DNA from: Rana temporaria
Taxonomy: Eukaryota > Chordata > Amphibia > Anura > Ranidae
Direction: 5' to 3'
Assembly (NCBI RefSeq): GCF_905171775.1
Contig: NC_053494.1
Location: forward strand, 164,411,101-164,475,100
Length of the DNA: 64,000 nt
The first letter of the stretch is position 1; every line of letters starts with the position of its first letter. Below, one piece after another: positions 48,501 through 60,206 of this stretch. The translations under genes were made by a program, and so were the position numbers. The notes below the pieces were generated by a model. That model made no database searches. It was not told where the DNA came from and was given only the letters and a program-made list of their open reading frames with translations.

Positions 48501-48772
48501 AATGCTAGCTGTGCTGCTAGGCAGGATTGAATGGATCATAATTATAATTCAGTCCTGCCCAGTTAAATATGCAGACCATTGTAAACAGGCAGCAGAAAAA
48601 AGGATTATAAACCTGATTTACTAAAGGATTAGAACTGGTTCAGTTCACTGAACTTAGTAAATAAGGTGAAGATGTCACTTAGCTAATCATGTGCTAACAA
48701 AAATCCTGTTTTTTATAATTGCCCTTGCACATGATTGGGTATTCAAAGGATACACAGGTTCACCTATTCATT

Positions 48773-49256
48773 AAAGCGGATGTGCCATGGGAACAAAATA
48801 TTAAAAGTCAGCAGCTACAAATACTGCAGCTGCTGACTTTTAATAATAGGACACTTACCTGTCCTGGAGTCCAGCGCCGATCGCAGCAGAGCACGAGCGA
48901 TCGCTCGTCACTCTGCTGCTCCCCCCGCCATCCACGCTGAGGGAACCAGGAAGTGAAGCGCTGCGGCTTCACTGCCCGGTTCCCTACGGCGCATGCGCGA
49001 GTCGCGCTGCGCCCGCCGATTGGCTCACACGCTGTGTGCTGGGAGCCGAGTGTTCCCAGCACACAACGGGCGACAGACGGGATGTGACGGAATGCCCGTC
49101 TTTCGCCCGTATCGTGTGGCCGGAAGTGGGTGCAAATACCTGTCTTTAGACAGGTGTCTGCACCCCCCTCCCCCCTGAAAGGTGTCAAAAGTGACACCGG
49201 AGGGGGGGAGGGTTCCGATCAGCGGGACTCCACTTTAGGGTGGAGGACCGCTTTAA
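48773..49256. repeat. Repeat with taaagcggatg and gaccgcttta ends
   Basis: It starts taaagcggatgtgcc and ends tggaggaccgctttaa. An inner palindrome at 48802-48842 centres on agcagctacaaatactgcagctgct. Non-coding. Confidence 0.6.
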
Positions 49257-50149
49257 CATTCACTTTTCTTGGTGAACATCCTCTTCAACAAAGAGAAGCA
49301 GCAATACACACATAGCAATCCTTATCCTTTATAATATTAAATCTGTTCTAGTTATGCCAGTCACTCCTCATTCACATCCATGCATATTCACATCTTATGA
49401 ACTGGTTGTAAAAATGTATATGACTTGTAAAACAAATACTGTATATTTATTTGCAATCTCTGAAAGCTTTTTTTTTTTTATAGTGTTTATTATTTATCTA
49501 AAAGATCTAATTTTCAAATGTATCAAAATGTAGTTTTCTTATGTATTTCTATGTTTGCAATGGTTTTCTTCTTTTCAAATAGTAGATGTATTTGAAATAT
49601 GTGTAATAACAATGTGTCAATACATTGCCACATAGGAATTATCAGCTGTATTTCTGTTTAATACATTTTGATGAAAGTATACATTAGAGTTGTTTTATTT
49701 AAGCCGAAGCCCACCAAAATCATGAATAATACCCTCATTTTAAGTGCATATGAGGATGAATATATGTATAAATAAGTAACTGTTTAATTAAATGACAACA
49801 AATGATTGCAATTTATCTTGCAACAAATGAGACTTGTGTAACCAATTTCTGCCCAGCACTGAGATTTATGGGTCATTACCTGTTTGGTCTAATATTAAAG
49901 GGAAATTAGTTAAGGTTTTCATCTGCTTCGAGGATGCAAATTAATATCCATTGAAGTTCAGGTCACTTTCCTTCAATATTGAAGATATTTGGTGTATATT
50001 TAAAGCCTGGCTTACATGTTTTAAAAAAAATGTAATCTTGTTTTGCTTTCTGTAAAGAATCCCACCAATGTGTTAAGATTTGTAAAAGCTTTTATTATAT
50101 CTCTGTGTGCATGTTGCATAACAGTATTTGTTTTTTTTGTTCAGACTGA

Positions 50150-50430
50150 GGCCCCGTACTCACGACCAAACATGTCTGCTGAAACTGGTCCGCGGACCAG
50201 TTTCAGCGGACATGTTCGTTCGTGTGTAGGCAGTAACGGACAGGATTCCAGCAAACAATCGTCGGCCAGACCGTTTTCCAACGAACAACTGTTTCCTGGT
50301 CTTGCTTTAAAACAGTCTGCTGGAATCGTGTCCGTCAGACATGTTCGGTCGTCTGTACACAAAAGCAGCGTACAAAAACCCCGCGCATGCTCAGTCCAAA
50401 TGAGGAGACGGGAGCGCTCGTTCAGGTAAA
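50150..50430. repeat. Left terminal region of the Harbinger element
   Basis: It holds the terminal GGCCCCGTACTCACGACC, an inner palindrome aaactggtccgcggaccagttt, and ccgcgcatgctcag, which recurs in the cores of the MITEs. Confidence 0.8.
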
Positions 50431-51043
50431 ACTCGCGTTTGTTTGGGATATGGCACATTCGTCATTAGAAACCTTTTATTCTAGCAAGAGAACAATGTCT
50501 TAAAAAGGCGCACTAAACCACATTTTATTGCCTCGTTTTATTAATTCTTCTCTTGCTAGAATAACCCCGTTCTCTTGCTGATGCAATTTCAATAGAGTTG
50601 TCCCATACTGAAATGTCACATTTCTTGCTTGTGATGTAATCCTTTAATAATGTTTTCTATGCCAGACGTGTGTTTTGGTTGGTGGTCCTCCATAATTTAT
50701 AGTAGTCATTTTTGTAAAGGAATGTGCTTTTTTTTTTTTGTTTCTAGTTATGTCACCATTTGTATTATTTTTTTTTAACATTTTTTTTTTTTTTATTTTT
50801 TTTTTTTTGTGTTTCATTTGAGAATATTAAACCATGTTGGCACACCAAATGCCCCCCCCCCCAAGGAGTGTGTCCTTTGTAAATTACCCATTGTATATTT
50901 ATTAAAGGTTTGCTGCCTAATAATCCCCACAGTATAACAAACAATAGACATGTTTTAAAATGAAAGCCAAAAGCCTTTTATTCAGGCAAATGTCATCACA
51001 AAAAATAAACAGAACGGCAGCACTAGAATAGATAGCAAACTAT

Positions 51044-51199
51044 ATGCAACCTTGCATTTCCAACATGGTGAAGGATAAACTTCCAAGCCTCAGGAGCCAA
51101 ACCCAAAAATATGAAGCAGCAGCACAGAAACAAAGGAACCCAAACTGTGGTAGTCCAAACAAGATGTCCTTTATGTGGAAGGAAATGGAAGGCAGAGAA
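51044..51199 (+). pseudogene. Inverted fragment of the MADF/Myb-like exon
   Basis: The plus strand reads SNMVKDKLPSLRS, then NPNCG and MWKEMEGRES. This matches the middle of the minus-strand gene at 52505-51200 (NMVKDKLANLRS ... DEMEGRKT) with internal losses. It ends where the stop codon of that gene lies. It is a decayed inverted duplicate, not a gene. Confidence 0.7.
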
Positions 51200-52505
51200 T
51201 CAACGTTTCCTCCTCTTTCCAGCCTTCCCTCCAGGCAGCCTTCCAGCGGATCTTACACGGGCTCTTGCAGGTGGGGTCGATGTGGCAGCAGGAGGATGGT
51301 GTTCAGCAAGCCGGGCCGGGTCACATAGCCCAGTCTCTGGGGTCAGCAGGCCCCTCTGCATCCACCAAAGGACCTGGTTCATCATGGCCTTTGCCAGTCT
51401 TCTCTGGTCCTCCTCCCCTTCATTTAAATCGTGGGCCAATGAGGCACTGAAGGCCTCTGTGGGGTTGAGGGGGGCCCTCATGATGGCGCTTGCCTCCTGT
51501 ATCATGCGGAGGCTTGCCTCCTCCACAGGCCTCAACTGCCTCCTTCGGCCTGATGGCCTCACCTGGGGGGGAGAAGACTGGCTGGTGGTGGTTCTCCTGG
51601 CTGGGGGGACCTGCTGCAGGCCACTGGGCCCAGCCTCCTCCTGGCTGCCACTGACCCCGGCCTCCTCCTGGCTGCCACTGACCCCGGCCTCCTCCTGGCT
51701 GCCACTGACCCCGGCCTCCTCCTGGCTGACAGACACCTGAGGATCTGCCACCTCCTGGCTGATCTCTTCTTCCTGTGTGGAAAAAAAAGGACATTTTTTA
51801 CAATTTCGCAAAATAAAACCACACTCATTTTCATGTTTTTCGTTTAGTATTTTCTGTTCATTATTACTTGAATACACTCTACTTCTGACCCCTGCAGTTG
51901 TCATCTCTGACACCTATTTGTCTGTACTCCTTTTTTTTTGCTTTTTCCCAGCTTGGCTTTTCTTTTACAATATCAAATCATTAATCCACCAAGAATTATT
52001 TACGCCAGAAATATAGAGGAAACTACTATACCTCCTCATCGAAGGGTGGCAGATCTGCATCTCTGTCAGCCAGGCCCTCTTCCTCCGACTCTGCAGGGCT
52101 GTGGTCATCTGGGGAATGTCCGCTGGAAGGTAGCATGGAGGAAAGGTTGGAAGAAAGACTAGACATCGTTTTCCTGCCTTCCATTTCGTCCCGCAAAAAA
52201 GCCATCTGTTTGTAATACCACAGTTTGGGTTCCTTTGCTTGTCTTGCTGCTGCTCCCGATTTTTGGCTTTTATTAGCTTTGTATGCTCTCCTGTATGTGC
52301 TTCTGAGGTTGGCAAGTTTATCCTTCACCATGTTGGCAGTGCATCCTGGCACCCAAGTTTGCATATAGTTTGCTAGCTCTTCTAGTGCTGCCGCTCGTAC
52401 ATCTTTATTGCAATATAATGCGTGTTTTGAATTCCACAGGATGGGCGTCTCCTGATATTTTTGTAGTAAGGCCTCTATAGCTTCCTTGGTTTGTAGTTGG
52501 TCCAT
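51200..52505 (-). CDS. MADF/Myb-SANT-like DNA-binding protein of the Harbinger element (2 exons)
   Basis: Exon 1 is 52505-52032 (158 codons from MDQLQTKEAIEALL). Exon 2 is 51772-51200 (190 codons plus TGA). The donor is GAG|gtatag, the acceptor ccacacag, and the join is in phase 0, giving 348 residues. Residues about 10-110 look like a MADF domain (YQETPILWN, an aromatic pattern, NMVKDKLANLRSTYRR, LWYYKQMAFL). A serine/acidic stretch follows. Exon 2 starts with repeats of SQEEAGVSG (9 residues, about four times) and ends in a basic tail GKAGKRRKR. In Harbinger transposons the Myb-like partner carries the transposase into the nucleus and helps it bind DNA; that role is inferred here. Apparently intact. 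Confidence 0.82.
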
Positions 52506-53438
52506 TTAATTTTTAAAAAAATTATATTTCTTTTTGAGTCTAGATTCAAAAAACATAAACCAAAGAAAAATAAATATTCAAAAGGATCAGCGTTGACCTT
52601 GATATAATATGTGTCTTCAAATTTATTACCTATATCTAATTACAAACACAGTCTCTCTTGTTTAAACAATGATTGGCAGCTCGGCCGCATTGGTTGGACC
52701 AAACATTGATTTGCTAGATGCAGAGCCATTGTTAACATTGCAGTAAATATTTTTAATATAGAAAAATAAACAATGCTTACAAATGACAGTATTCATCTAG
52801 GCACTCTTTCATGTGTAAATCTCATGCCCCTGACAATGGATGACATAAAAGACACTTCCTAATGACCTCTGTACAACCAACACTTGAACAATACTTTGCC
52901 TGATCTGAATACACTATTCCAAAATTTGTCAATGAGGTACAGCATTGTTCACATCTCTATTTTGTGAGGTGTCCAAAAGCATTTGGACACCAAAATAACA
53001 TTGTGGTACCCCATAGACAGAATAGCTTAAAAAGGGTGCAACCAACAGCCCAAACCCCCATCCCATGTGTCTACATTTTCAAGGCCTCTGCTGATCACAT
53101 TTTTAATTTCCTTACCTTCCTGTCTCTCGCTCCTCGTTTCTCACGCTCGCCTAATTACCGCGTAAGATGCGTAATCACGGCGTGCACCTTTTAAACACTC
53201 CGCGTATTTATTAAACCCCGCCCTCGTCACCTTTGCGAGGCCCCTAATCAATGAGTTTATGAAATATGGCGTTAACTGTGTATGTTCTGGATGCGCTCGA
53301 AGATTCTCCGCGTAACCTACGTAAACACGTTGTTTGCATTCTCTACACTCCGCGTATGTATTAAACGCCGCCCTCTTCTCCGCCCATGGCGTAAGAATTC
53401 ATCTTTTCCACGCCCATAATCTCTGTGGGAAAGGAAAG

Positions 53439-55176
53439 ATGGCGATGTCACACGAGCGGGCACGATGCTCTCATGCCACAAGTGAAGGGACAGAGGCAGG
53501 GACGTCCCGATCAAGGCAAAGAAGATATAAAGCCACTAATATGCGGTTCCAGGAAATGGTGGAGTTAGTTTACATCATGCGAAAGAAGGACTATGATGGT
53601 GAATTAGGGCCATACAAGACCCCTAACCGCCGAAAGGCACATATTATGGACAAGGTGGCGAGGAGAATGCAGAGGATGTTTGGGATCACCAGGTCCAAGG
53701 AACAGCTGAGGAAACGCTGGTCAGACTTAAAATTGAGGGAGCCACATAAGATGAAGAAAATACTTAAAATTCTGCGTAAAAGTAAGTAAATATATATTGG
53801 GGTTGGGGGGGGGGGGGGGGGTGATTGTCTGCAATAATGTGTTGCCATGTATATTTCACCATCTGCCTCCTTGGCCTGCTTGTAATTTTAAAGACATGTT
53901 GTCATATTTTTTTTATGACATAAATAACTACATATTTACAAATAGTGTTCTTAGTAAACCACGTAACATCACATAGTTTATCAGAAAGGCTCGGTTATTC
54001 CAGGAACAACACACCTGGACATGGCTCACTGGCCAAAAACTTTGTTTGTAAACATTGTGTAAAAGCTAGTTCTAAAAAATAAAATTAGGAGAATGGGAAA
54101 GGCAAACAGGATTCATTCTAAAAACAGTGGTAATAAAGCAGATGTTTTCACATCTGCAATGCAGAGCACCTGTGTCTCCCCAAAACAAAAAAGGGTTTTG
54201 GTAGGGTCTCCCAGAAATACTGTTTAGGGGGGACATCCATGTGTGTCACTTTGCTAAAAAGGGGCAGGATCAGAGCTTGCCATAGAAGTAATTCCAAAAT
54301 GTAGGTTTGGTGAAAGATAAAAGTAACTAAATTAAAGCATCTTCTAAGCAATGTGTGCGATTTATGCTCTCCAATATCTGTGTGCTGATGAGTCTACATT
54401 TTTTTTTGTTTATTTCAGGGGAAAGAAGTCGCCAGCATTTGGAGGAGGCAGAGAGGGCCAGACAAGGCCAAAATCTGCCATCTCAACATGTGGAGGAGGA
54501 GGAGGATGTGGAAGGAGAAGAGGATGTGGAAGGAGAAGAGGATGTGGAAGGAGAAGAGGATGTGGAAGGAGAAGAGGATGTGGAAGGAGAGGAGGAAGGA
54601 AGAAAGGAGGAAGGAAGAGAGGAGGAAGAAGTAATTTTGGACTTAGAATTTATAGCAGATGAAGGGCAAGTGGCGGAAGAACAATTTGGCGAATTGAAAG
54701 AAGGTGGATTGATGGATGAAGGAGGAGTCCAAGATGATGGGGAGGTGGTGGAAGAAGGAGGAGTGATAGAAGATGATGGGGAGGTGGTGGAAGAAGGAGG
54801 AGTGATAGAAGATGTCGAAGAGGTGGAAAGGAGAAGCCCATCAGGTCAGTGTCACCCTAGCTTGATTAAAAAAAACATATGTAGATAGGCCTCATCGAAA
54901 AATAATGTTGTAAATGCCATTTATTTTTTTATTTTAGGGGAGGAGGATGGTGTGCCAATCTTTTCACGTGCAAGTGCTGCTATAATTATTCAGCAGGTAA
55001 TGGAGTGCAGCACTGAAATGCACAATATGCGTGAAAGGATGGTTGTCATGGAAGAGAATTTAACAAATGTCCTTTTGGAATGCTGCACGGAAATGGACAA
55101 TATGCGGCAAAGAATGATGGTCATCGAATCTAATTTTAAAAACATTATTGACATGATGGGCCGTGTCAAAGACTGA
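53439..55176 (+). CDS. Second Myb/trihelix-like protein of the Harbinger element (3 exons)
   Basis: Exons are 53439-53781, 54419-54844 and 54938-55176. Their 1008 bases make 335 codons plus TGA, with matching phases (donors gtaagt and gtcagt, acceptors tttcag and ttttag). The start is ATG 53439, just after ggaaag; an ATG three codons on is possible. Residues about 30-110 resemble the Myb/trihelix domain of NAIF1-type proteins (MRFQEMVELVYIM, KDKVARRM-like text, LRKRWSDLKLRE). The middle is very acidic, with about five DVEGEE repeats from an 18-bp unit. The tail has two copies of an amphipathic segment (CSTEMHNMRERMVVMEENL and CCTEMDNMRQRMMVIESNF), probably a coiled coil. It lies divergently beside the MADF gene. 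Its role in transposition is unknown. Confidence 0.78.
54495..54600 (+). repeat. 18-bp tandem repeat in coding sequence
   Basis: Five near-perfect copies of gaggatgtggaaggagaa encode EDVEGE. The unit length keeps the frame. Confidence 0.9.
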
Positions 55177-56320
55177 AACACCCCCCGCCCATCCCCCGCC
55201 CCCACAAACATTTTTACTGTTTTAATAATGAATACGCCAAAATTTGAAGATACACACACAGTGTGCCAACATGTGCTATCTGCCATCACATAATATCTAG
55301 TGTCTGTGCTTTGTGGGTCCAACCCCCTCCTCCATCCTCAAGTAGTTGAGAGGAAGGGTTTGCTCCCACAGAACACAGACATTGATCACCCATGATGTCA
55401 GATAGCACATGTGGCCATTTGTCTGTTTAACCAATGACATTTGGCGAGTTTGCACTGAATGTGTGTATCTTCAAATTTTGGCGTGTTCCAGTGTGAAAGC
55501 ACACCATGACTGACTGCTGTTGTGAGTTTTTATATTTTTTTTTTTTGGATTTTGTTACTTTTTGACCATGTTGAACATTTTTGGATACTATAACGTTTAG
55601 ACCATAAAGAATAAACAACGCCAAAAATATAAAAATATATATATATAGAATTATAAATCTCTCTAATCACTGAATTTAGTGAAGTCGAGATTTGACTCGT
55701 AAATCTAAACAACAAATTTTAGTATTGAAAAACACAAAAAAAGAAAAAATATTGTTCAAAAAATATTGGTTTTTGTGCCTAAAAAATATGCCGAAAAAAA
55801 AAATACTAAGGCGGTAAACACCCCACCAAAAATATTCTATATATATATATATATATGTAAACAATAAATCTAACTATATTTGATAAACAAAAATGTGAAC
55901 TTGTTAAAAAATGTATAATCTGCATAATATTTTTGGTTGAATTACCTGAAAAAAAAAAAAATAAAAAAATTTTTTTTGGAGACTCCTAAGTACAAAAGCA
56001 GGGAGTAATGAAAAAAATCTAAAAAAATTTATGGGGTCATGAACAAGCAAAAATTAAAAAACTTGACCTCAAAATTTACAAATGGAGTTGCTTCTTATTT
56101 CTAGACTCAATACCCTGTTTGTAGATGAGTGAATACTGTGCAAAATGTGGTTATTTACTAAAAGTGGAGAAATCAATTATGCATTAAAATTGAAGAAGTT
56201 AGTTAGAGAACCAGGAAGACAGATAAAAAGAGAAAAAGCATTAATGACAAACAACTGTATAAAGTCCAATGGTCTAATTATTTTTTATTTGAGAGAATAT
56301 TCCTTTCTTTGGGGGCCGAA

Positions 56321-57980
56321 TTAGAAAGAAATATGATCTGGCATAGCAATGGCCCCCCGACCCATGAAGTACTCAACATATTTGTCGCGTACCTCACGAG
56401 CTGATTGGGGGGCCAAGCCAGCGCGACCAGTGTCCAGCCCGGGAAGGGGATCTGAGGGTAGTCTTGCCTCAGAACCGATGTCGGGTAGGTACGTCTGGGA
56501 GTGCCTGCGTAAAAAGTTGTGCAAAATGCAGCAGGCAAATACAACGGTGTCCAATTTATATTCCGCCAGATGTATCGATGTCCTGAACAGGCGGAACCGG
56601 TTGGTGAGTATCCCAAAGGCATTCTCGAGTACCCTCCGAGCCCTGGCCAACCGAAAATTAAACACACTCCTCTCTAAGGTGAGGGTCCTCTGGGGAAAAG
56701 GCCGCATGAGGTGAGGACCAAGCCCGAAAGCCTCGTCCGCTAGGAACACAAACGGAAGTCCTTCCACATTATCTTCATCTGGTGGCAATGCCAGACCACC
56801 AGCTTGGAGACGATCATAGAAATCAGTCCGTGCGAACACTCCCCCATCAGACATCCGGCCGTTCTTCCCCACGTCCACATATAGAAACTCATACTGTGCC
56901 GACACCACCGCCATCAACACAATACTATGATAACCCTTGTAATTATAATAGTAGGACCCCGAGTGGGGTGGGGGCACAATGCGGACGTGTTTCCCATCTA
57001 TTGCTCCACCGCAGTTTGGAAAATCCCACCGCTGGGCAAATTGGGAAGCCACAGACTGCCATTCCTGTGGTGTGGAGGGTAGCTGTGGGGACAAACAAAA
57101 AAAGAGATTTAGTACTTTGGAACAAAAACATTCTACAAGCATCCTTGTGACACTTCACAGTATTAAAATTGCATTTGAAAAATGTGCATGGAGAATTTGG
57201 AAAATGAAATATATAGGGCCACTTCATTAAGAGACTCCACAGCCCTCTGATGGGGACAATAAAAGTTTGAAGGGGGGGGGGGGACACAAAAACAAAAAAG
57301 TCCTGTTTTAAAAAATGTCAAGGTGGGTTTGTCACTAGGATAGCATGCTGGACAGGTTAATATTGGGTAAGGGACAAATATGCAGGTAGGCCAAGAAAAA
57401 AACATGTAAAGCTGATATCAACATGCATAGGGAGAAAAGAGAACGTTAGTTAAACACACAGCATATCTGGGAAATGAAAAATAAAGTTACTTAGCAACAT
57501 TATTACAGCCAGGAAACTTACCTTAATATACTCCTCATGCATAACTTTGATGATGGCAGCACACGTGTCCGGTATGATGACCCCAAGCGCCTGCGGAGAG
57601 ATGCCTGTCGAGAACTTGAGGTCCTGCAGGCTCCTCCCAGTCGCCAGGTACCGCAACGTGGCAATAAGCCTCTGCTCGGCCGTGATGGCTTGGCGCATCA
57701 CAGTGTCCTGCCTCGTGATATAGGGGGACAGAAGTTCCAGCAGACTGTTGAATACGGGGTCCGTCATGCGGAGAAAATTCCTAAAGTCATTAGGATTATT
57801 CTCCTGGAGTTCCCTAAGCAGAGGCATATGAGAGAACTGGTCACGCTGGCGCAACCAATTCTTGGTCCAGAAACGCCTCCGCCCCCTGTTTCTGGCCAAA
57901 GTACTGGAATAATGAACATATCCAGCAGCCATCCCATAAACAGCACCAACTCGCGAAAATTGACGCTGCTGCTCCATCAT
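56321..57980 (-). CDS. PIF/Harbinger DDE transposase (2 exons)
   Basis: Exon 1 is 57980-57522 (153 codons from MMEQQRQFSR). Exon 2 is 57082-56321 (253 codons plus TAA). The donor is AAG|gtaagt, the acceptor tgtccccacag, phase 0, total 406 residues. Exon 1 holds the N-terminal region with FLRMTDPVFNSLLELL and TAEQRLIATLRYLATG, the helix-rich part seen in HARBI1 and its kin. Exon 2 has the nuclease: GAIDGKHVRI (first Asp, about residue 182), YVDVGKNGRMSDGGVF (second Asp, about 223 or 232), FLADEAFGL, and RRVLENAFGIL (Glu, about 306). The frame is open throughout. The tail ends MPDHISF. It is the only protein in the window that looks like an intact transposase. Confidence 0.93.
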
Positions 57981-58309
57981 GGCTTCAAACCGGCCGGCTG
58001 GTCAGTCAAGAACACACTCAAACAGAAAGCACTCGCAAATCCAGCACTACCTGCGACGAACGCGTGACAAACAGATACGAGCGCACAGGATGCAACTGCA
58101 AAAGCAGAAACAACCTGCTAGCCTATAGCCGAATGACAACTACGATCCCGCAAGCACACGCACTGAACCCGTGAATACACGCTGTCAAAGCCTGGAGACC
58201 GAGAAGCGCGAATCAGCTCTAACCAAACCTTCACTAACACGAGCAAACCCGTAACTAGCAAAAGAGGAACAGAGGGCGGCGCCATTAACTTTGGTCTTCC
58301 CCTTTATAG

Positions 58310-58469
58310 TGACGTCGTACGTAGTTTACGTGCACGCGTTCCGGTACGACGGTAATTTGGTCCGCTGGTGTGTACACGCCAGCGGAACCAAACACAAATC
58401 AGCCTTGTCCGCCGGAAACTGTCGGGCAGACAGTTTCCAGCGCACAGATCCGGTCGTGAGTACAAGGCC
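58310..58469. repeat. Right terminal region of the Harbinger element
   Basis: It holds gacgtcgtacgtag, the inner palindrome cgctggtgtgtacacgccagcg, ggaaactgtcgggcagacagtttcc, and the end ggtcgtgagtacaaggcc. Confidence 0.8.
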
Positions 58470-59500
58470 TGAGGTGTCCGTTTATGAAGCAGTGAAGAGC
58501 GGTGATCCCAAGGATCACCACTGATCACAGCCCATAAACAGTTTATGAAACAGAGATAATCGGGGGGAGAAGTGTTTGAATTTGTTTTCCCGCCGATGTT
58601 CTCCACACACAGAGAATCCTCATAGACTGACACAGTAACGGCCAGTTTATGAAGCTGCGATCTGAGAGCTTCACTGGCGATCTGTGTCAGAATTCACACT
58701 CGCCGATTCACCATCTCAGAGCTGGTGAAGTGGGGAGTGAAGAGGGCATCCTGGGGGTTCTGAGGAGGAAGGAGGAAGATTTTTAACTTCCTTTTACCTC
58801 GTTCAGACCCCCCAACACTGTAACCATGTGCCCCTGTAATATTTATGTGTATACATATATATACATAGATATCTATAATGTGTACATATAATGTGTGTGT
58901 ATATACATGTATATACAATGTGTGTGTGTGTGTATACATGTATATATTTTGAAGGGGGACTCATTATTTTAATTACATTAACCACGCGGTCTGTCAGTGT
59001 AATAAGCGGTGATAATTTATAACCGCTCAATAAACTGACATCTCGGTTTTTCTGTGAATTTCTGGTACTGTAATCTCGTAAAGTCTCACGAGATTCCAGT
59101 ATCAGGGGCCGTTCTCCAGTGTTTGAACAGTTGGTAGATCATTTCACTCCTCCAAGGGTGAAGCGATCTTATCTGCTTCATAAACAGGCACACAGAGGAG
59201 AAAAATCTTCACTGTGAATGCCGGAGAACGAAGCAGTGAATAGATTTCACTGCTTCATAAAAGGACACCTTACTGTGCTTTGTCAGTAGCAGTGCAGTGC
59301 AGTTACTATGTTTGCAGCTGTTCTTATCTCAGTGCACTTTTATAGATGATGCTCTGACAAGGTAAAAAACGTACTTGGCTGATACGATCATTTTGGTTGT
59401 CGTTCAGAAAGCAGGCTGACTGCACTGTTTGATATACAGGTGGCCACTAGAGGGAGACCCTGCAGATTAGTATAATCTTACATGTGGTCATAAAAACAAG
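58470..59500. other. Intronic sequence with faint palindromes
   Basis: Beyond the microsatellite, the words gtttatgaagca, cactgcttcataaa and ttctccgg recur in both orientations between 58485 and 59270, suggesting a decayed foldback. No termini could be fixed. Confidence 0.35.
58841..58950. repeat. TA/TG-rich microsatellite
   Basis: Alternating tatata and tgtgtg tracts with tacatgtata interruptions. Confidence 0.85.
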
Positions 59501-60206
59501 GGGCCAGATTCACAAAAGAGATACGACGGCGTATCTCCTGATACGCCGTCGTATCTCTGTGATCCGCCCGTCCTAACTATGCGGCTGATTCATAGATAGC
59601 CCTAAGATCCGACAGTGTAATTGACTTACACCGTCGGATCTTAGGATGCAATTCTAGGCCGGCCGCTAGGTGGCGATTTCATTGCGGTCGGCGTAGAATA
59701 TGCAAATGACTACTTACGGCGATCCACGAAGATACTCGCGTTCGTCGCAATCTCTTACGTCGTCGCTAGTCGTTTTTTCCCGTCGCAAAGTTAGGGCTGC
59801 TTTAACATGCCTTATCTTTAGAACAGCCATGTTAAAGTATGGCCGTCGTTCCCGCGTCGAATTTAAAATTATTATTTTTTTTGCGTAAGACGTCCGGGAA
59901 TACGAAACGCCGTAATGCACATCGCCGTTCAAAAAAAACGTTGGGGCGCCGTAATTTCGCGCAAAGCACGCCGGGAAATTTCCTAAATTTCCTAACGTTC
60001 GGTGCAGGAACGCACCTAATTTAAATGGTGCCCGCCCCATTTGAATTAGGCGGGCTTGCGCCGAGCGGATTTACGTTACACCGCCGCAAGTTTACAGGTA
60101 AGAGCTTTGTGAATCAGGCACTTACGCTGTAAACCTGCGGCGGTGTAACGTAAATGGGATACGTTACGCCGCCGCAGCGTAACGTAATTCTCTCTGAATC
60201 TGGCCC
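59501..60206. mobile_element. Foldback MITE with gggccagattcac ends
   Basis: The ends gggccagattcacaaaagag and ctctctgaatctggccc are inverted. The interior has tacgccgtcgta palindromes and gccgccgcag/ctgcggcggc. Same family as 6486-7175. Confidence 0.78.

Larger units (their letters stand above)
50150..58469. mobile_element. Autonomous PIF/Harbinger transposon with three genes
   Basis: The termini GGCCCCGTACTCACGACC (left) and, on the minus strand, GGCCTTGTACTCACGACC (right) match at 16 of 18 bases. They are flanked by TGA on both sides (50147-50149 and 58470-58472), a possible 3-bp duplication. Subterminal palindromes lie at 50177-50212 and 58411-58440. Inside are a MADF/Myb-like gene (minus), a Myb/trihelix-like gene (plus) and a DDE transposase (minus), all with open frames and plausible splice sites. 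It occupies a dynein intron. The length of 8.3 kb is large for the family. Confidence 0.85.

Noticed and set aside
50730..50812. T-rich tract as a possible poly(A) tail of a retroposed gene on the minus strand
   Set aside because: No processed coding sequence lies next to it. It falls inside the Harbinger element.
51111..51740. Plus-strand open frame of about 200 codons opposite the MADF gene exon 2
   Set aside because: It is the shadow of the tandem repeat and GC-rich coding sequence on the minus strand. The minus strand has the splice sites and the in-phase exon 1.
53806..53820. Long G run after exon 1 of the plus-strand Harbinger gene
   Set aside because: A simple homopolymer in an intron; its length may be unreliable and it has no clear function.
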